The notes: generated by a model from the sequence alone, not told the origin. A stretch of 64,000 bases of DNA from Longibaculum muris (GCF_004343035.1 NZ_SMCQ01000014.1:1-64000), one strand, 5' to 3'; shown: positions 24,464 through 34,560, counted from the first letter of the stretch. Translations and numbers: made by a program.

Positions 24464-25423
24464 TAGTTTAATAAGATAAACTTGACCACCATGATCAACT
24501 CTTAAAGATTTTTCACCCTTTGCAACTTCTTCACTCACCTCAATCTTATAATAAACTGTGGCGCTTTGCCCAGGTTTAAGATTAATCGAACTTGCTTGAG
24601 TTAAATTTTCTTTATTATCATATTCATAGACCACACTTGCACGATATTCTAGATGATTCGCATCAATTAAAGTTACTGTTGCTATGTTTGATGCAGGTAT
24701 TTCGCCATCTGTGGTGTTTTTAATTTTTGCTGGAATTATCACAAAGCTCTTGTTTTCATTTTTAACTTTAAAATAAGTATAAATACCTGTTGGTTTTGAT
24801 GGTTCTAATTTCTTAGCTTCTTTAACTAATTCAAATGTAACTTCTCCAGCGCCATCAAAAGTAATTGTTTCTTTTAAGTTTTTTGTTTTATAATGACTAT
24901 TCACATCATCAAATTGAAAAGATAAAGCAGCTGTTTGTTCATTATCTTCATCCTTTGTTTTTAGTTCAAAAGTCATTTCTTTACTCATTAATGCTGTATC
25001 TATTTCAGTATAACAATGAACTTTTTTTACTTCATCTACTCCAATTGTTCCACCATTACTAATAGTCTTTCCATTTGCACTAACTGCCCCAAAACGAACA
25101 ACATAGCTTTTACCATCAATTTTCAATGATCCTTGAAGTTCACTTGATAATTTTAAATCTTCTTTCTTTAAATTCTTCATTTGCATTGTAACATCTAATA
25201 AGACATCTGTTGCTTTATCTGGCTTATAATAAGTATAGAAAGAGCCAATAACATCTGGTTCCACTTGTCTAGTTTTACTTATATACTCAATTTGAAAAGA
25301 AACAATATCAGCAAATTTATTCTCTTTTTCCCACTCAATAGACAACTGATCTTTTTTCCCACTACATCCTACAACACTCAAACCCATCAAACATACTAAT
25401 AAATATTTCGTTAATTTCTTCAT
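24461..25423 (-). CDS. Lipoprotein of unknown function
   Basis: A 320-residue exported protein. The signal peptide MKKLTKYLLVCLMGLSVVGCSG ends in a lipobox (VVGC), so Cys20 would be lipidated. The remainder consists of beta-rich domains; the last 130 residues (TYFKVKNENKSFVIIPAKI, LKPGQSATVYYKIEV) resemble the Ig-like DUF4352/DUF5067 type of lipoprotein domains. The start is the ATG at 25423 with AAAGGTGGGG upstream. It stands alone between two terminators. Surface role is expected, function unknown. Confidence 0.8.
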   Translation of the reverse strand: MKKLTKYLLVCLMGLSVVGCSGKKDQLSIEWEKENKFADIVSFQIEYISKTRQVEPDVIGSFYTYYKPDKATDVLLDVTMQMKNLKKEDLKLSSELQGSLKIDGKSYVVRFGAVSANGKTISNGGTIGVDEVKKVHCYTEIDTALMSKEMTFELKTKDEDNEQTAALSFQFDDVNSHYKTKNLKETITFDGAGEVTFELVKEAKKLEPSKPTGIYTYFKVKNENKSFVIIPAKIKNTTDGEIPASNIATVTLIDANHLEYRASVVYEYDNKENLTQASSINLKPGQSATVYYKIEVSEEVAKGEKSLRVDHGGQVYLIKL

Positions 25424-25496
25424 TTTATCCCCACCTTTATCATCAGTATACATCAAACCAAATTATTCACAACATAAAGTTATCACAAAAATAATT

Positions 25497-26318
25497 TTAT
25501 AATTCTAATATACTTCCAGTGGATAAATAATGGATTTGTTGCTGTAAATGATTCTTTAATATATTAAAAGCTTTTTGCCCTGTACAATGACAAGTATAAT
25601 ATTGTATTGGCTGTTGTTTAAGTTGATTGGCTAACTGATTAATAAACTCTTGTTTTTCATATCTATGGGATACAGGATTATATAAGTGGAATCCCCCAAT
25701 AACATGGGTTAGCTTCTCTCCGATGAGATTTTCAGCTGCATTTTTGATATTGATAATTCCTGCATGAGAACATCCACTTATTAAAATTCGTTTCTTTCCT
25801 TCTTTGATAATCAGACTTTGTTCATGAGTGAAATCATCTAATACAAATTGATTGTTTTCTTTTTTATATAAAGAAAGATTTGCTTGTGGTAAAAGTTCTT
25901 TTGTTTTGATATTTGAAAATAATATCATATTATCATTAATTATTGTTTGTTGTTGAGTGAGTATGATTTGTGGATGATTTTTTAATTTCGGTTCAATTCC
26001 AATATTTTTTTGAATTCCTAAGAATTTATTGAAATGTTCTTCAAAAGCATTTTCTCGTACATATATTTTGGCTTGATGATTGATTTTTAAAAAACTTTGT
26101 AACGCTCCTGCATGGTCTACATGTCCATGTGAAATAATCACAGTATCTATTTGTTTTAAATCAACATTCATTTTCTTAGCATTTTCAATAAATAAATCAT
26201 TAGGTCCTAAATCAAATAATATTTTATGATTTTCTACTTCTATATAAAAACATATGCCATGTTTATGTTGAAAAGATGATGATATTGATGTATTCTCTAC
26301 TAATGTTTTTAATAACAT
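25497..26318 (-). CDS. MBL-fold metallo-hydrolase (COG1237-like)
   Basis: A 273-residue metallo-beta-lactamase-fold protein. SHGHVDHAG (about 63-71) and GCSHAGIINI plus GGFHLYNP give the metal ligands in the pattern of COG1237, the dihydropterin-phosphate-synthase-like MBL proteins, where the second and third motifs are GCsHaGi and GGfHl. Their true substrate is generally unknown. AAAAGGAG lies before the ATG. Upstream comes a terminator, so the gene is on its own transcript. Confidence 0.85.
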   Translation of the reverse strand: MLLKTLVENTSISSSFQHKHGICFYIEVENHKILFDLGPNDLFIENAKKMNVDLKQIDTVIISHGHVDHAGALQSFLKINHQAKIYVRENAFEEHFNKFLGIQKNIGIEPKLKNHPQIILTQQQTIINDNMILFSNIKTKELLPQANLSLYKKENNQFVLDDFTHEQSLIIKEGKKRILISGCSHAGIINIKNAAENLIGEKLTHVIGGFHLYNPVSHRYEKQEFINQLANQLKQQPIQYYTCHCTGQKAFNILKNHLQQQIHYLSTGSILEL

Positions 26319-26342
26319 AATAATATTCTCCTTTTAGAGTAT

Positions 26343-26370
26343 AAAACCAAAATCAAAAGACTTTGGTTTT
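26343..26370 (-). terminator. Terminator after the methyltransferase gene
   Basis: AAAACCAAA pairs with TTTGGTTTT across a 10-nt loop, with T residues on both strands; it overlaps the stop codon of the methyltransferase gene. Confidence 0.7.
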
Positions 26371-27571
26371 AAATAATTTGAAAAATATAAAATTTTAAAT
26401 ATGATGTTTCTTCCATCGTCCAAAGAATCGGATAATCATGATTTTGTTGAGTGACTGATACTTGCTTTAGTGTTACTCCGACTTCATGTGCTGATTCTCT
26501 TAACATTTTTTCAAAGTTATCTGTTTCCATAAAACGTGAACAGCTACATGTTATAAGATAACCACCTCGTCCTAGTAGTTTCATTGCTTTCATATTGATT
26601 TTTTTATAACCATTATATGCATGATCTATTGTTCTTCTTGATTTGGTAAAAGCTGGTGGATCTAAAACGATAATATCAAAGCGACCTTCTTCACATTTAT
26701 CTAAATAATCAAAGACATCATCTTTTACAAAAGTTATTTTATCTTCTAAATGATTTAACTTAGCATTAGCATAACCTTGATCAAGAGCTGTTTGTGATAC
26801 ATCTACAGCCACTACTTCACTAGCATTTCCAAATGCAGCATTTAATGCAAAACCACCAGTATGACTAAAACAATCTAATACTCTTTTTCCATGGGACATA
26901 TTTCTTAATAATACACGGTTTGATTTTTGATCTAAGAAATAGCCTGTCTTTTGTCCATTTTCCACATCAACATTTAATTTCAACCCATTTTCATTAATAA
27001 CTGTCTTGGTTGGTAATTGTGCATTCTTCCAGTATCCTTTTTCTAATGGAAGTCCTTCTTTACTACGTACTTTAATATCATTTCTTTCATAGATACCTTT
27101 GACATCTTGTCCATCTTCACTTAAAACTTCTAGTAATAATTTATAAATCATATCTTTAATCATCTCTAAACCATAAGAACTAATTTGTGTTACTAAAATA
27201 TCATTATATCTATCAACAGTTAATCCTGGTAATTGATCTGCTTCACCAAAGATCAATCGACAATTTGTAATATTATCAGCTTCTAATGTCTTACGAAATT
27301 GATAGGCAAACTGGATTCTTTGTTTAAAAAACTTACGATCAAAAGTATCATTTAAATCCTTAGATAGAATACGCACTGTAATATGACTATTTTTAGAAAG
27401 AAAGCCTGTTCCTAAATAACGTCCTTGTCTTGTTTCAATATCTACTAATGCACCATTTTCAATATCCTCATCCATACTTTCAAGATTATTTCTATACATC
27501 CACATTTGACCTTTATCTAACCATTGTTCACCCTCTTTTGAGATAACAACTTTAGGATAATTTCTTTTCAT
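26369..27571 (-). CDS. Class I SAM-dependent rRNA large-subunit methyltransferase (RlmI-like)
   Basis: A 400-residue enzyme. Residues 1-75 are a PUA-like RNA-binding domain. The Rossmann methyltransferase domain (about 190-390) has NGLKLNVDVENGQKTGYFLDQ, then VLDCFSHTGGFALNA as the SAM motif, and LDPPAFTKSR as the cytosine-methyltransferase-type DPP active-site motif, then the catalytic Cys in YLITCSCSRF. These match RlmI, which makes m5C1962 in 23S rRNA, and its Firmicute relatives. The Arg-rich surface fits rRNA binding. GTGAGGTAGAGAT lies before the ATG. Confidence 0.9.
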   Translation of the reverse strand: MKRNYPKVVISKEGEQWLDKGQMWMYRNNLESMDEDIENGALVDIETRQGRYLGTGFLSKNSHITVRILSKDLNDTFDRKFFKQRIQFAYQFRKTLEADNITNCRLIFGEADQLPGLTVDRYNDILVTQISSYGLEMIKDMIYKLLLEVLSEDGQDVKGIYERNDIKVRSKEGLPLEKGYWKNAQLPTKTVINENGLKLNVDVENGQKTGYFLDQKSNRVLLRNMSHGKRVLDCFSHTGGFALNAAFGNASEVVAVDVSQTALDQGYANAKLNHLEDKITFVKDDVFDYLDKCEEGRFDIIVLDPPAFTKSRRTIDHAYNGYKKINMKAMKLLGRGGYLITCSCSRFMETDNFEKMLRESAHEVGVTLKQVSVTQQNHDYPILWTMEETSYLKFYIFQII

Positions 27572-27632
27572 ATCTCTACCTCACTTTATGATTTCGGATA
27601 TATTCTACTATACTTCCTATCATTTCACAAAT

Positions 27633-27663
27633 AAAATAGCTATCAATCTTAAATTGATAGCTA
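27633..27663 (-). terminator. Terminator after the GH1 gene
   Basis: TAGCTATCAAT pairs perfectly with ATTGATAGCTA over a 5-nt loop and is followed on the minus strand by TTTTATTTG. Confidence 0.85.
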
Positions 27664-27669
27664 AATCTT

Positions 27670-29103
<1,434 letters not shown>

Positions 29104-30375
29104 TTACTCCTTCCCTTCAACAAAACCTTCATCAGCTAATGTTTTCTTTTCATAAATTTTAAAGAATGGATAATAAACAAGTCCCATTACTATCATGTTT
29201 ACAATGACTAAGAATAAACCTGTTAAATCTCCTGTACAAATTGGACCAGCAAAGAACGATGGAAAATTCCATGGAGCAGCTAATGGATAAGCCATTCCTG
29301 TTACAATTCCACTTGTAAATGCAAAGTAGGTAATAAATGTACAGATTAATGGTGCCATAATAAATGGAACAATTAAAATAGGATTTAAAACAATTGGTAA
29401 TCCAAATAACAATGGTTCATTAATATTAAAGAAACTTGGAACAAGAGCTAAACGTCCTAAACTCTTAAGTGATTTACTCTTAGAGAAACACATAAATAAG
29501 CATAGCGCTAATGTTCCTCCACCTCCACCAATCCATAAAAACGTAAAGATAAATGGTTGCACTCCGGTATGAGTTGCTGCTAATCCAGCTGCAGTCATCT
29601 CCATATTAGCTGTTGCATTGACTGTCCAAACAGGTGACATAATTGCTGCTAAAACTGCAGGATGAATACCCACGAACCACATTAATCCTGTTAATACCAC
29701 ATAAATAATTGGTGAGAAAACGGAATCTGATGATGAACTTAAAATTGGTGTTATTACTGTAGATATAACTTTATTGATATCAAAACCAAAGAAATGAACA
29801 ACAATAGCAATAATGACAACTGATATAGAAATTGGAATCAATGAATCAAAACTGCTTCCAACATTTTTTGGTACTGAATCAGGCATTTTTATTTTTAAAT
29901 TATATCGATCACATAAATGCATAATCTCTACTGCAAATAATGATGTGATAATAGCAGTAAACATTCCTTCACCACCTAAGTATGATGTTGCTAAGAATGC
30001 CCCTTCATCTAATGTTGTAAATCCAATTGTTGTTAAGAATGAAAGAGTTGCTATCAAACCACCTGATAATGAATCAAGACCATAAGATTCTGCTAATTTT
30101 TTACCAATACCAAAACTTACATAAATTGATAATAGCCCTAATGTCATGTTAAATATAAGTATTAAAACATTTGAAATCTTTGGATTGTCAGCAATGAATG
30201 CTGCATAAGATACTGGCCATGGTAGAGTTGCTAATAATAATGCAATTGCTCCTACAATAGTCATAGGAATTGTTGCAATTAAGCCATCTCTGATTGCCCC
30301 TAAATGACGTTGATTAGAAATTTTATTCATAACTGGTACAAGTTTTTGTTCCAGAAAGCTTGTAAAAAAGTTCAT
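29104..30375 (-). CDS. PTS sugar transporter subunit IIC, lactose/cellobiose family
   Basis: A 423-residue permease with about ten membrane segments. It carries LEQKLVPVMNKISNQRHLGAIRD at the N-terminus and FFNINEPLLFGLPIVLNPILIVPF as the conserved EIIC-Lac/Cel motif (written here in pieces). Phosphorylation relies on IIA and IIB encoded elsewhere. AAAAGGAGAG lies before the ATG. It is co-transcribed with the GH1 phosphoglycosidase and divergent from an RpiR regulator, so the three make one beta-glycoside utilisation unit. Confidence 0.92.
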   Translation of the reverse strand: MNFFTSFLEQKLVPVMNKISNQRHLGAIRDGLIATIPMTIVGAIALLLATLPWPVSYAAFIADNPKISNVLILIFNMTLGLLSIYVSFGIGKKLAESYGLDSLSGGLIATLSFLTTIGFTTLDEGAFLATSYLGGEGMFTAIITSLFAVEIMHLCDRYNLKIKMPDSVPKNVGSSFDSLIPISISVVIIAIVVHFFGFDINKVISTVITPILSSSSDSVFSPIIYVVLTGLMWFVGIHPAVLAAIMSPVWTVNATANMEMTAAGLAATHTGVQPFIFTFLWIGGGGGTLALCLFMCFSKSKSLKSLGRLALVPSFFNINEPLLFGLPIVLNPILIVPFIMAPLICTFITYFAFTSGIVTGMAYPLAAPWNFPSFFAGPICTGDLTGLFLVIVNMIVMGLVYYPFFKIYEKKTLADEGFVEGKE

Positions 30376-30464
30376 TTTATTCTCTCCTTTTTTTATTTTT
30401 TATAATCATGATTATCTACGTGTTTCATTATATTTGAGAGCAATCTTTTTTTCAATTTAAAGCG

Positions 30465-30482
30465 TTTTCCAGTTTTGGAAAA
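30465..30482. promoter_or_regulatory. Candidate RpiR operator in the divergent PTS/GH1 promoter region
   Basis: TTTTCCA and TGGAAAA form perfect arms around GTTT, located 83 nt upstream of the PTS start codon and 69 nt upstream of the rpiR start. It could be a regulator or CcpA-like site; the sequence does not fit the cre consensus well. Confidence 0.5.
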
Positions 30483-30550
30483 TACTTTTTCTCAATTATA
30501 TATACAAAAAAACGTATATTGATTATAATAAATAAAAGGAGCTGATTGAT

Positions 30551-31357
30551 ATGAATAATGAAAATATTAAAGTTACTTTAAAAATAAGATTGAGTGAGTA
30601 TTTATTTAATATAAAGAAGTTTGATGTTAATTTCATTATTGCTAAAGTTATGTTAGATCGTTTATATGAATTTCCTGATATTACAATTGAGGAAATTGCT
30701 TATTTAGCAAATACAACACCTTCTTCTGTAACTAAATTTTGTAAGAGAATAGGTTATAATGGTTTTACAAATATTAAATCTGATGCTTTCTTTCAAAATA
30801 ATAATCTTGAATATATTTCTAATCATCATACAACTCCAAAAGAATATTATGATACGATAACAAATGGTTTAAAAAATCTTTATGATTCTTTATATTTATT
30901 ATATGACCATAAACAAATTGATAAAATTGCTAAACAATTATCAATGGCTAAAAAAGTATGTATTATTGTTGGTATGCATGGTTTTGCAACAGCTAATTTC
31001 TTTGAAGAAGTTATGCGACCTTTTGATATTATTGTTTATGAAATTAATCGAAATGCTGATTTATCAATTATTGAAGATTGTATTCATGAAACAGATATGT
31101 GTTTTATTATTTCCTTAACCGGTGAATGGGTTGAACAAAGATTTTCACAGATAAATCCAAAAATAATGAAAGAATATCAAGATAAAATTGTTATTTTAAC
31201 AATGCAAGATAATCTATCGGTACCTATCAAACAAATCGTTTCTTTCCCTCCAAATTCATACTTATATAGTTCTAATATTTATTCTTCATCCACTGAACAA
31301 TCATTTTTTATACTTCTAGCTGCTTATTTGTCTCAATATAAACCTTCTATACAATAA
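30551..31357 (+). CDS. RpiR/MurR family regulator with SIS domain
   Basis: A 268-residue regulator. The helix-turn-helix covers about 15-75 (EIAYLANTTPSSVTKFCKRIGY in part: TTPSSVTKFCKRIGY). The SIS domain follows (about 120-260), with VCIIVGMHGFAT and FIISLTGEWVEQ. The canonical SxSGxT nucleotide motif is altered (SLTGEW), so the bound phosphosugar is unclear. GGAGCTGA lies upstream of the ATG. Divergent from PTS IIC/GH1, which it probably controls. Confidence 0.88.
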   Translation: MNNENIKVTLKIRLSEYLFNIKKFDVNFIIAKVMLDRLYEFPDITIEEIAYLANTTPSSVTKFCKRIGYNGFTNIKSDAFFQNNNLEYISNHHTTPKEYYDTITNGLKNLYDSLYLLYDHKQIDKIAKQLSMAKKVCIIVGMHGFATANFFEEVMRPFDIIVYEINRNADLSIIEDCIHETDMCFIISLTGEWVEQRFSQINPKIMKEYQDKIVILTMQDNLSVPIKQIVSFPPNSYLYSSNIYSSSTEQSFFILLAAYLSQYKPSIQ

Positions 31358-31368
31358 ACAATATAATG

Positions 31369-31406
31369 AAAGAACTGTAACCAATAAATGTTATAGTTCT
31401 TTTTTA
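31369..31406. terminator. Bidirectional terminator
   Basis: AAAGAACTGTAAC pairs with GTTATAGTTCTTT (one mismatch) over an 8-nt loop, with T-runs in both directions. It separates the rpiR gene from the convergent HAD gene. Confidence 0.8.
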
Positions 31407-32018
31407 TAACTGTAATAAATCCGTTGGATTATTAAAAATATATTTTGCTTCATCACAAATAACCCCTGATTTATTCCATGTGACTAATCCAGATGCCATA
31501 AAAGCATTATTTGCACATTGGATATCACTAGGCATATCTCCTATATAAATACATTCATCTTTCATAGCCTTAGCAATTTCCATATATTTAAGCAAAGGTT
31601 CTGCTTCTGGTTTATGTTTCACTGTATCTTCTTCTAAAACTTTATATGTAAAATAATCATCTAAATGAAACATACTAAAATATTTTTCATATTCTTTATA
31701 ACTTCTTGATGAAACTATTCCTAAAATACACCCTTTTTCTTTAAGTGCTTTTAACATTTCTTTAGTACCATCAAAAAATTGAGCTTCTATAGCATATTTC
31801 TCATAGTTTTCTTGCCAACGATGAGCATAATTATCATCTACTTTTGCATTTAAGCGTTCTAATCCAATTTGTGTTGTAACTCCTAAAACAACTTTTATTT
31901 CATCTAATGTATACTGGTAACCATATTCTTCTAAAGTATTTTGCCATGTCTTTAAAATAGCTTCTTCAGTATCTATCAATGTTCCATCTAAATCAAAAAT
32001 AATATGTTTATATTGCAT
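31404..32018 (-). CDS. HAD-IA family phosphatase (PGP/beta-phosphoglucomutase-like)
   Basis: A 204-residue HAD hydrolase. Motif I is HIIFDLDGTLID (4-15), a helical cap follows (about 20-85), motif II is LGIVSSRS, the Lys is in KHKPEAEP, and motif IV is YIGDMPSDIQCA. The layout fits phosphoglycolate phosphatase-like proteins rather than the Cof type. The start is the ATG at 32018 with AGGGAGG upstream. It follows the arsenic operon in the same direction but with its own promoter region upstream, so its inclusion there is not certain. Confidence 0.88.
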   Translation of the reverse strand: MQYKHIIFDLDGTLIDTEEAILKTWQNTLEEYGYQYTLDEIKVVLGVTTQIGLERLNAKVDDNYAHRWQENYEKYAIEAQFFDGTKEMLKALKEKGCILGIVSSRSYKEYEKYFSMFHLDDYFTYKVLEEDTVKHKPEAEPLLKYMEIAKAMKDECIYIGDMPSDIQCANNAFMASGLVTWNKSGVICDEAKYIFNNPTDLLQL

Positions 32019-32117
32019 AATAACCTCCCTTTTCAATGAATCATTCATATTTTTCCTTTCTTTTATTTTACATGAAATTTCTTTAAAAGTCTTTTTTATC
32101 ATAAAGAAAAAGAAAAG

Positions 32118-32507
32118 CTATTTATACTTTTCTAATTCTTTTACTTTTTCTTCTATTTTTAAGATAACTTTTACAAATTCATCGTCTGTTTTTCCAGTTG
32201 GATCTTCTAAACCCCAATTTTCATCAAAGTCTTTACCAATATAAGGACAAGTTACATGACATCCCATTGAAATCACTATATCTGGTGTAGGTATATCAGT
32301 CATGAGTTTACTATATTGAGTCTTTTCCATATCAATGTTATAAATATCTTTGATAAGTCTCACAGCATCTTGATTGATTTGAGGTTTTAATTGTGTACCA
32401 CATGAGTAGAAATCAAAATATTGTGAAAGAAGCTTTTTTCCTAATGCTTCAGCAATTTGAGAACGACAGGAATTATGCACACATACAAAGGCAATTTTTT
32501 TCTTCAT
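32118..32507 (-). CDS. arsC: Arsenate reductase, thioredoxin-coupled low-molecular-weight phosphatase type
   Basis: A 129-residue enzyme from the ATG at 32507. The catalytic loop CVHNSCRS (Cys9 to Arg15) is the LMW-PTP phosphate loop. Further cysteines at 83 and 87 (GCHVTCP) are placed for the intramolecular disulfide relay seen in Gram-positive ArsC, which is reduced by thioredoxin. It converts arsenate to arsenite for export. It is the last gene of the arsR operon and follows a thioredoxin-like gene by 1 nt, so the redox partner may be encoded beside it. Confidence 0.9.
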   Translation of the reverse strand: MKKKIAFVCVHNSCRSQIAEALGKKLLSQYFDFYSCGTQLKPQINQDAVRLIKDIYNIDMEKTQYSKLMTDIPTPDIVISMGCHVTCPYIGKDFDENWGLEDPTGKTDDEFVKVILKIEEKVKELEKYK

Positions 32508-32508
32508 A

Positions 32509-32835
32509 TTAAAATCCAACCTTCAATAAAATCTCTTTAATCTCATCACAACTTAATACTTTACCAAAAGTCACTACCTGATTATCTACAACCAAGGCAG
32601 GTGTTGACATAACTCCATAACTTGCTATTTGGGCAAAGTCTGTAATATGTTCAACGGATTCTTGCTTACCTAATAATTTTAATGCTTCTTTAGTATTATT
32701 TTCTAGGGCTGTACATTTTGCACATCCTGACCCTAATACTTTTATTCTTGCTGATGATTTTTGCAAGTCAATAGCTTGTTCTAATGAATCTTTTTCACAT
32801 GAACAACATGTTTTCTTTTTTTGAAATATTTTCAT
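32509..32835 (-). CDS. Thioredoxin-like redox-active disulfide protein
   Basis: A 108-residue protein. A Cys-rich N-terminus (KKKTCCSCEK, Cys10, 11, 13) is followed from residue 31 by a thioredoxin fold whose active site reads GSGCAKCTAL, with Cys38 and Cys41. The cis-Pro loop is GVMSTPALVVDN. Proteins of this group (TM0996/redox-active disulfide protein 2) accompany arsenic genes in many Firmicutes and may reduce ArsC or bind metal. The stop precedes arsC closely. AAAAGGAG lies upstream of the ATG. Confidence 0.85.
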   Translation of the reverse strand: MKIFQKKKTCCSCEKDSLEQAIDLQKSSARIKVLGSGCAKCTALENNTKEALKLLGKQESVEHITDFAQIASYGVMSTPALVVDNQVVTFGKVLSCDEIKEILLKVGF

Positions 32836-32838
32836 CTT

Positions 32839-33102
32839 TTACTCCTTTTCATATTCAAATTTTGAGACAACTTGAAGATATAATGGATCATCATCTTTAG
32901 GAATGACTTTCATCCATTTATTTTCAAGATATCTATTTATTAAATCAATTATTTTTTGCAATGGATAAGATTTTCCATCTTGTCTTAATCTCAACCCTGC
33001 ACAAGTACATGCTCCAATAGAATGAATAGAATATTCAATTCCATTATCTTTTAATAATTGGTTGATTTCTACCAACATATTAAAATGAACAACAGTAGCC
33101 AT
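32839..33102 (-). CDS. Small arsenic-operon protein resembling the RDAC family
   Basis: A short protein of about 87 residues from the ATG at 33102, with GAAGGGA upstream. It carries VHFNMLVEINQLLKDNGIEY, then IHSIGACTCAGLRL, which aligns with the pattern of small 'RDAC' proteins found beside arsenic and thioredoxin genes, except that the RDAC tetrapeptide is IGAC here. Two further cysteines follow in close spacing (ACTCAG). The role is unknown; a Cys-bearing small protein between the permease and thioredoxin genes could bind arsenite or act as a redox carrier. Confidence 0.6.
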   Translation of the reverse strand: MATVVHFNMLVEINQLLKDNGIEYSIHSIGACTCAGLRLRQDGKSYPLQKIIDLINRYLENKWMKVIPKDDDPLYLQVVSKFEYEKE

Positions 33103-33124
33103 ATTAATCACTTTCCCTTCTTAA

Positions 33125-34120
33125 CTAGAAAATAAACGAGAAAATATTAAATACATATCCTACAAAAATAATTCCTATTGTTACAATACTAATAAATACA
33201 ATCATTAACTTTCTTTTTACGACCTTTGATAACATAATAATCGATGGTAAAGAAAGAGTCGTCACAGCCATCATAAAAGCTAATACGGTTCCTAGTCCAG
33301 CCCCTTTAATCAGTAAACTTTCAGCAACTGGAATTGTTCCAAAGATATCTGCATACATAGGAACCCCAACTATTGTAGCCAGTGGAACAGAGTAAAGTTT
33401 ATTTCCACCTAACACTGACTCAATAATATGCTCTGGTATAAAGTTATGAATAAAAGCCCCAATTCCTACTCCAACAACAATATATACAGCAACTTTCTTT
33501 ATTGTTTCAATAACTTGTTCTTTTGCATATTGATTTCTTTCTTTAAAGGTTAACTTGGTTGCTTGTATTTCAACATTTTGTGCTTTTTTAACAAATTCAG
33601 CTACTTGATCTTCCATATGAAGCTTTTCTATAATCGTTCCTCCTACAATTGCAATAACAAGTCCAACAATTACATAAACAACTGCAATTTTCCAACCAAA
33701 GATACTCATCAATAAAACAAGTGAACCTAAATCAACCATTGGTGATGATATTAAAAATGAAAAAGTAACACCTAAAGGTAATCCTGCACTTGTAAAGCCA
33801 ATAAATATAGGTATCGATGAACAACTACAAAAGGGTGTAACTGTTCCTAATAATGCCCCTATCAAATTTGCCAAAAAACCATCGAATTTGCCTAAAATCT
33901 TTTTACTTCTTTCTGGTGGGAAGTAACTTTGAATATAAGAAATAAGGTAAATTAAAATTGTAAGTAAAATAAATATTTTTATTGTATCATAGATAAAGAA
34001 TTGGAGTACTTCTTTCCATTGTCCTTTTATCCCTATACCATTTAAAATAAATCCAATAAGTTGATTAAGCCATTTCATTCCTAAAATTTGATTTTGTATC
34101 AATAAACCTATCTTTTCCAT
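33125..34120 (-). CDS. ArsP-type permease (organoarsenical/arsenite efflux), UPF0718/DUF318 family
   Basis: A 331-residue membrane protein with about eight to ten membrane segments. TPFCSCSSIPIFIGF holds the Cys-rich motif typical of ArsP, and PLGVTFSFLISSPMVD and a second inverted-topology half near the C-terminus (TIVGVPMYADIFGTIPVAESLL) are conserved. ArsP proteins export methylarsenite or related trivalent arsenicals. AAGGAGG lies before the ATG, and a pair of ATCGAT half-sites lies just upstream. It is the second gene of the arsR operon. Confidence 0.88.
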   Translation of the reverse strand: MEKIGLLIQNQILGMKWLNQLIGFILNGIGIKGQWKEVLQFFIYDTIKIFILLTILIYLISYIQSYFPPERSKKILGKFDGFLANLIGALLGTVTPFCSCSSIPIFIGFTSAGLPLGVTFSFLISSPMVDLGSLVLLMSIFGWKIAVVYVIVGLVIAIVGGTIIEKLHMEDQVAEFVKKAQNVEIQATKLTFKERNQYAKEQVIETIKKVAVYIVVGVGIGAFIHNFIPEHIIESVLGGNKLYSVPLATIVGVPMYADIFGTIPVAESLLIKGAGLGTVLAFMMAVTTLSLPSIIMLSKVVKRKLMIVFISIVTIGIIFVGYVFNIFSFIF

Positions 34121-34133
34121 TATTCCTCCTTAT

Positions 34134-34149
34134 ATCGATATACATCGAT
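34134..34149. promoter_or_regulatory. ATCGAT inverted repeat upstream of the permease gene (candidate ArsR site)
   Basis: ATCGAT-ATAC-ATCGAT lies 14 nt before the permease start. A related ATCGAT element overlaps the arsR promoter at 34509-34524, which supports an ArsR operator, though the spacing differs between the two. Confidence 0.45.
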
Positions 34150-34163
34150 TTATAATATTTTTT

Positions 34164-34188
34164 ATTAGTCGTCTTATAGACGACTAAT
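34164..34188. other. Strong hairpin between arsR and the permease gene
   Basis: ATTAGTCGTC pairs perfectly with GACGACTAAT over a 5-nt loop and contains the arsR stop codon. No T-run follows on the coding strand, so it is more likely an RNA-processing or partial attenuation element between arsR and the downstream genes than a full terminator. Confidence 0.55.
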
Positions 34189-34462
34189 ATTCTTTTAATT
34201 TTTGTAAATATTGAATTGCATATTGAAGTCCTTCTTCTGATAGAGAGTAATGTGACCACTTTCCATCTTTTCTCACATGAACAACATTAGCATTAGATAG
34301 TATTTTCATATGATGTGAAAGTGTAGATTGACTAACATCTAAGATTTCTAATAATCTACATGCACAATGTTCTCCATTTTTTAAAATATCTAAAATTCTT
34401 AATCTATTAGGATCACAAAATGCTTTAAATATTTTTGCTTCTGTATCATAGTCTTTATTCAT
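34184..34462 (-). CDS. arsR: ArsR/SmtB-family metalloregulator
   Basis: A 92-residue winged-helix repressor. CDPNRLRILDILKNG opens the DNA-binding domain, and HCACRLLEILDVSQSTLSHH carries the recognition helix. Cys33 and Cys35 in HCACR (plus Cys16) are the CxC-type arsenite-binding residues. It heads the arsenic operon; its promoter (TTGATA, 17 nt, TAGAAT) overlaps an ATCGATAATTATCAAT dyad, so self-repression is expected. AGGTGATGG lies before the ATG. Confidence 0.92.
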   Translation of the reverse strand: MNKDYDTEAKIFKAFCDPNRLRILDILKNGEHCACRLLEILDVSQSTLSHHMKILSNANVVHVRKDGKWSHYSLSEEGLQYAIQYLQKLKEY

Positions 34463-34494
34463 TCCATCACCTCATATCTATATCCTTCGATATG

Positions 34495-34523
34495 ATTCTA
34501 TCATACATATCGATAATTATCAA
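34495..34523 (-). promoter_or_regulatory. Sigma-70-type promoter of arsR
   Basis: TTGATA (34518-34523) and TAGAAT (34495-34500) on the minus strand are separated by exactly 17 nt and lie just upstream of the arsR ribosome site. Confidence 0.75.
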
Positions 34524-34524
34524 T
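34509..34524. promoter_or_regulatory. ArsR operator candidate overlapping the arsR promoter
   Basis: ATCGATAATTATCAAT is an almost perfect dyad spanning the -35 box and spacer, the usual position for an ArsR repressor site. Confidence 0.6.
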
Positions 34525-34560
34525 ATGTTCGATAAAAAAAGAACTATTATTCATAATTCT

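Noticed and set aside
34164-34188. arsR-permease hairpin as a terminator
   Set aside because: The stem is perfect but the coding strand continues with A residues, so a classical terminator is unlikely.
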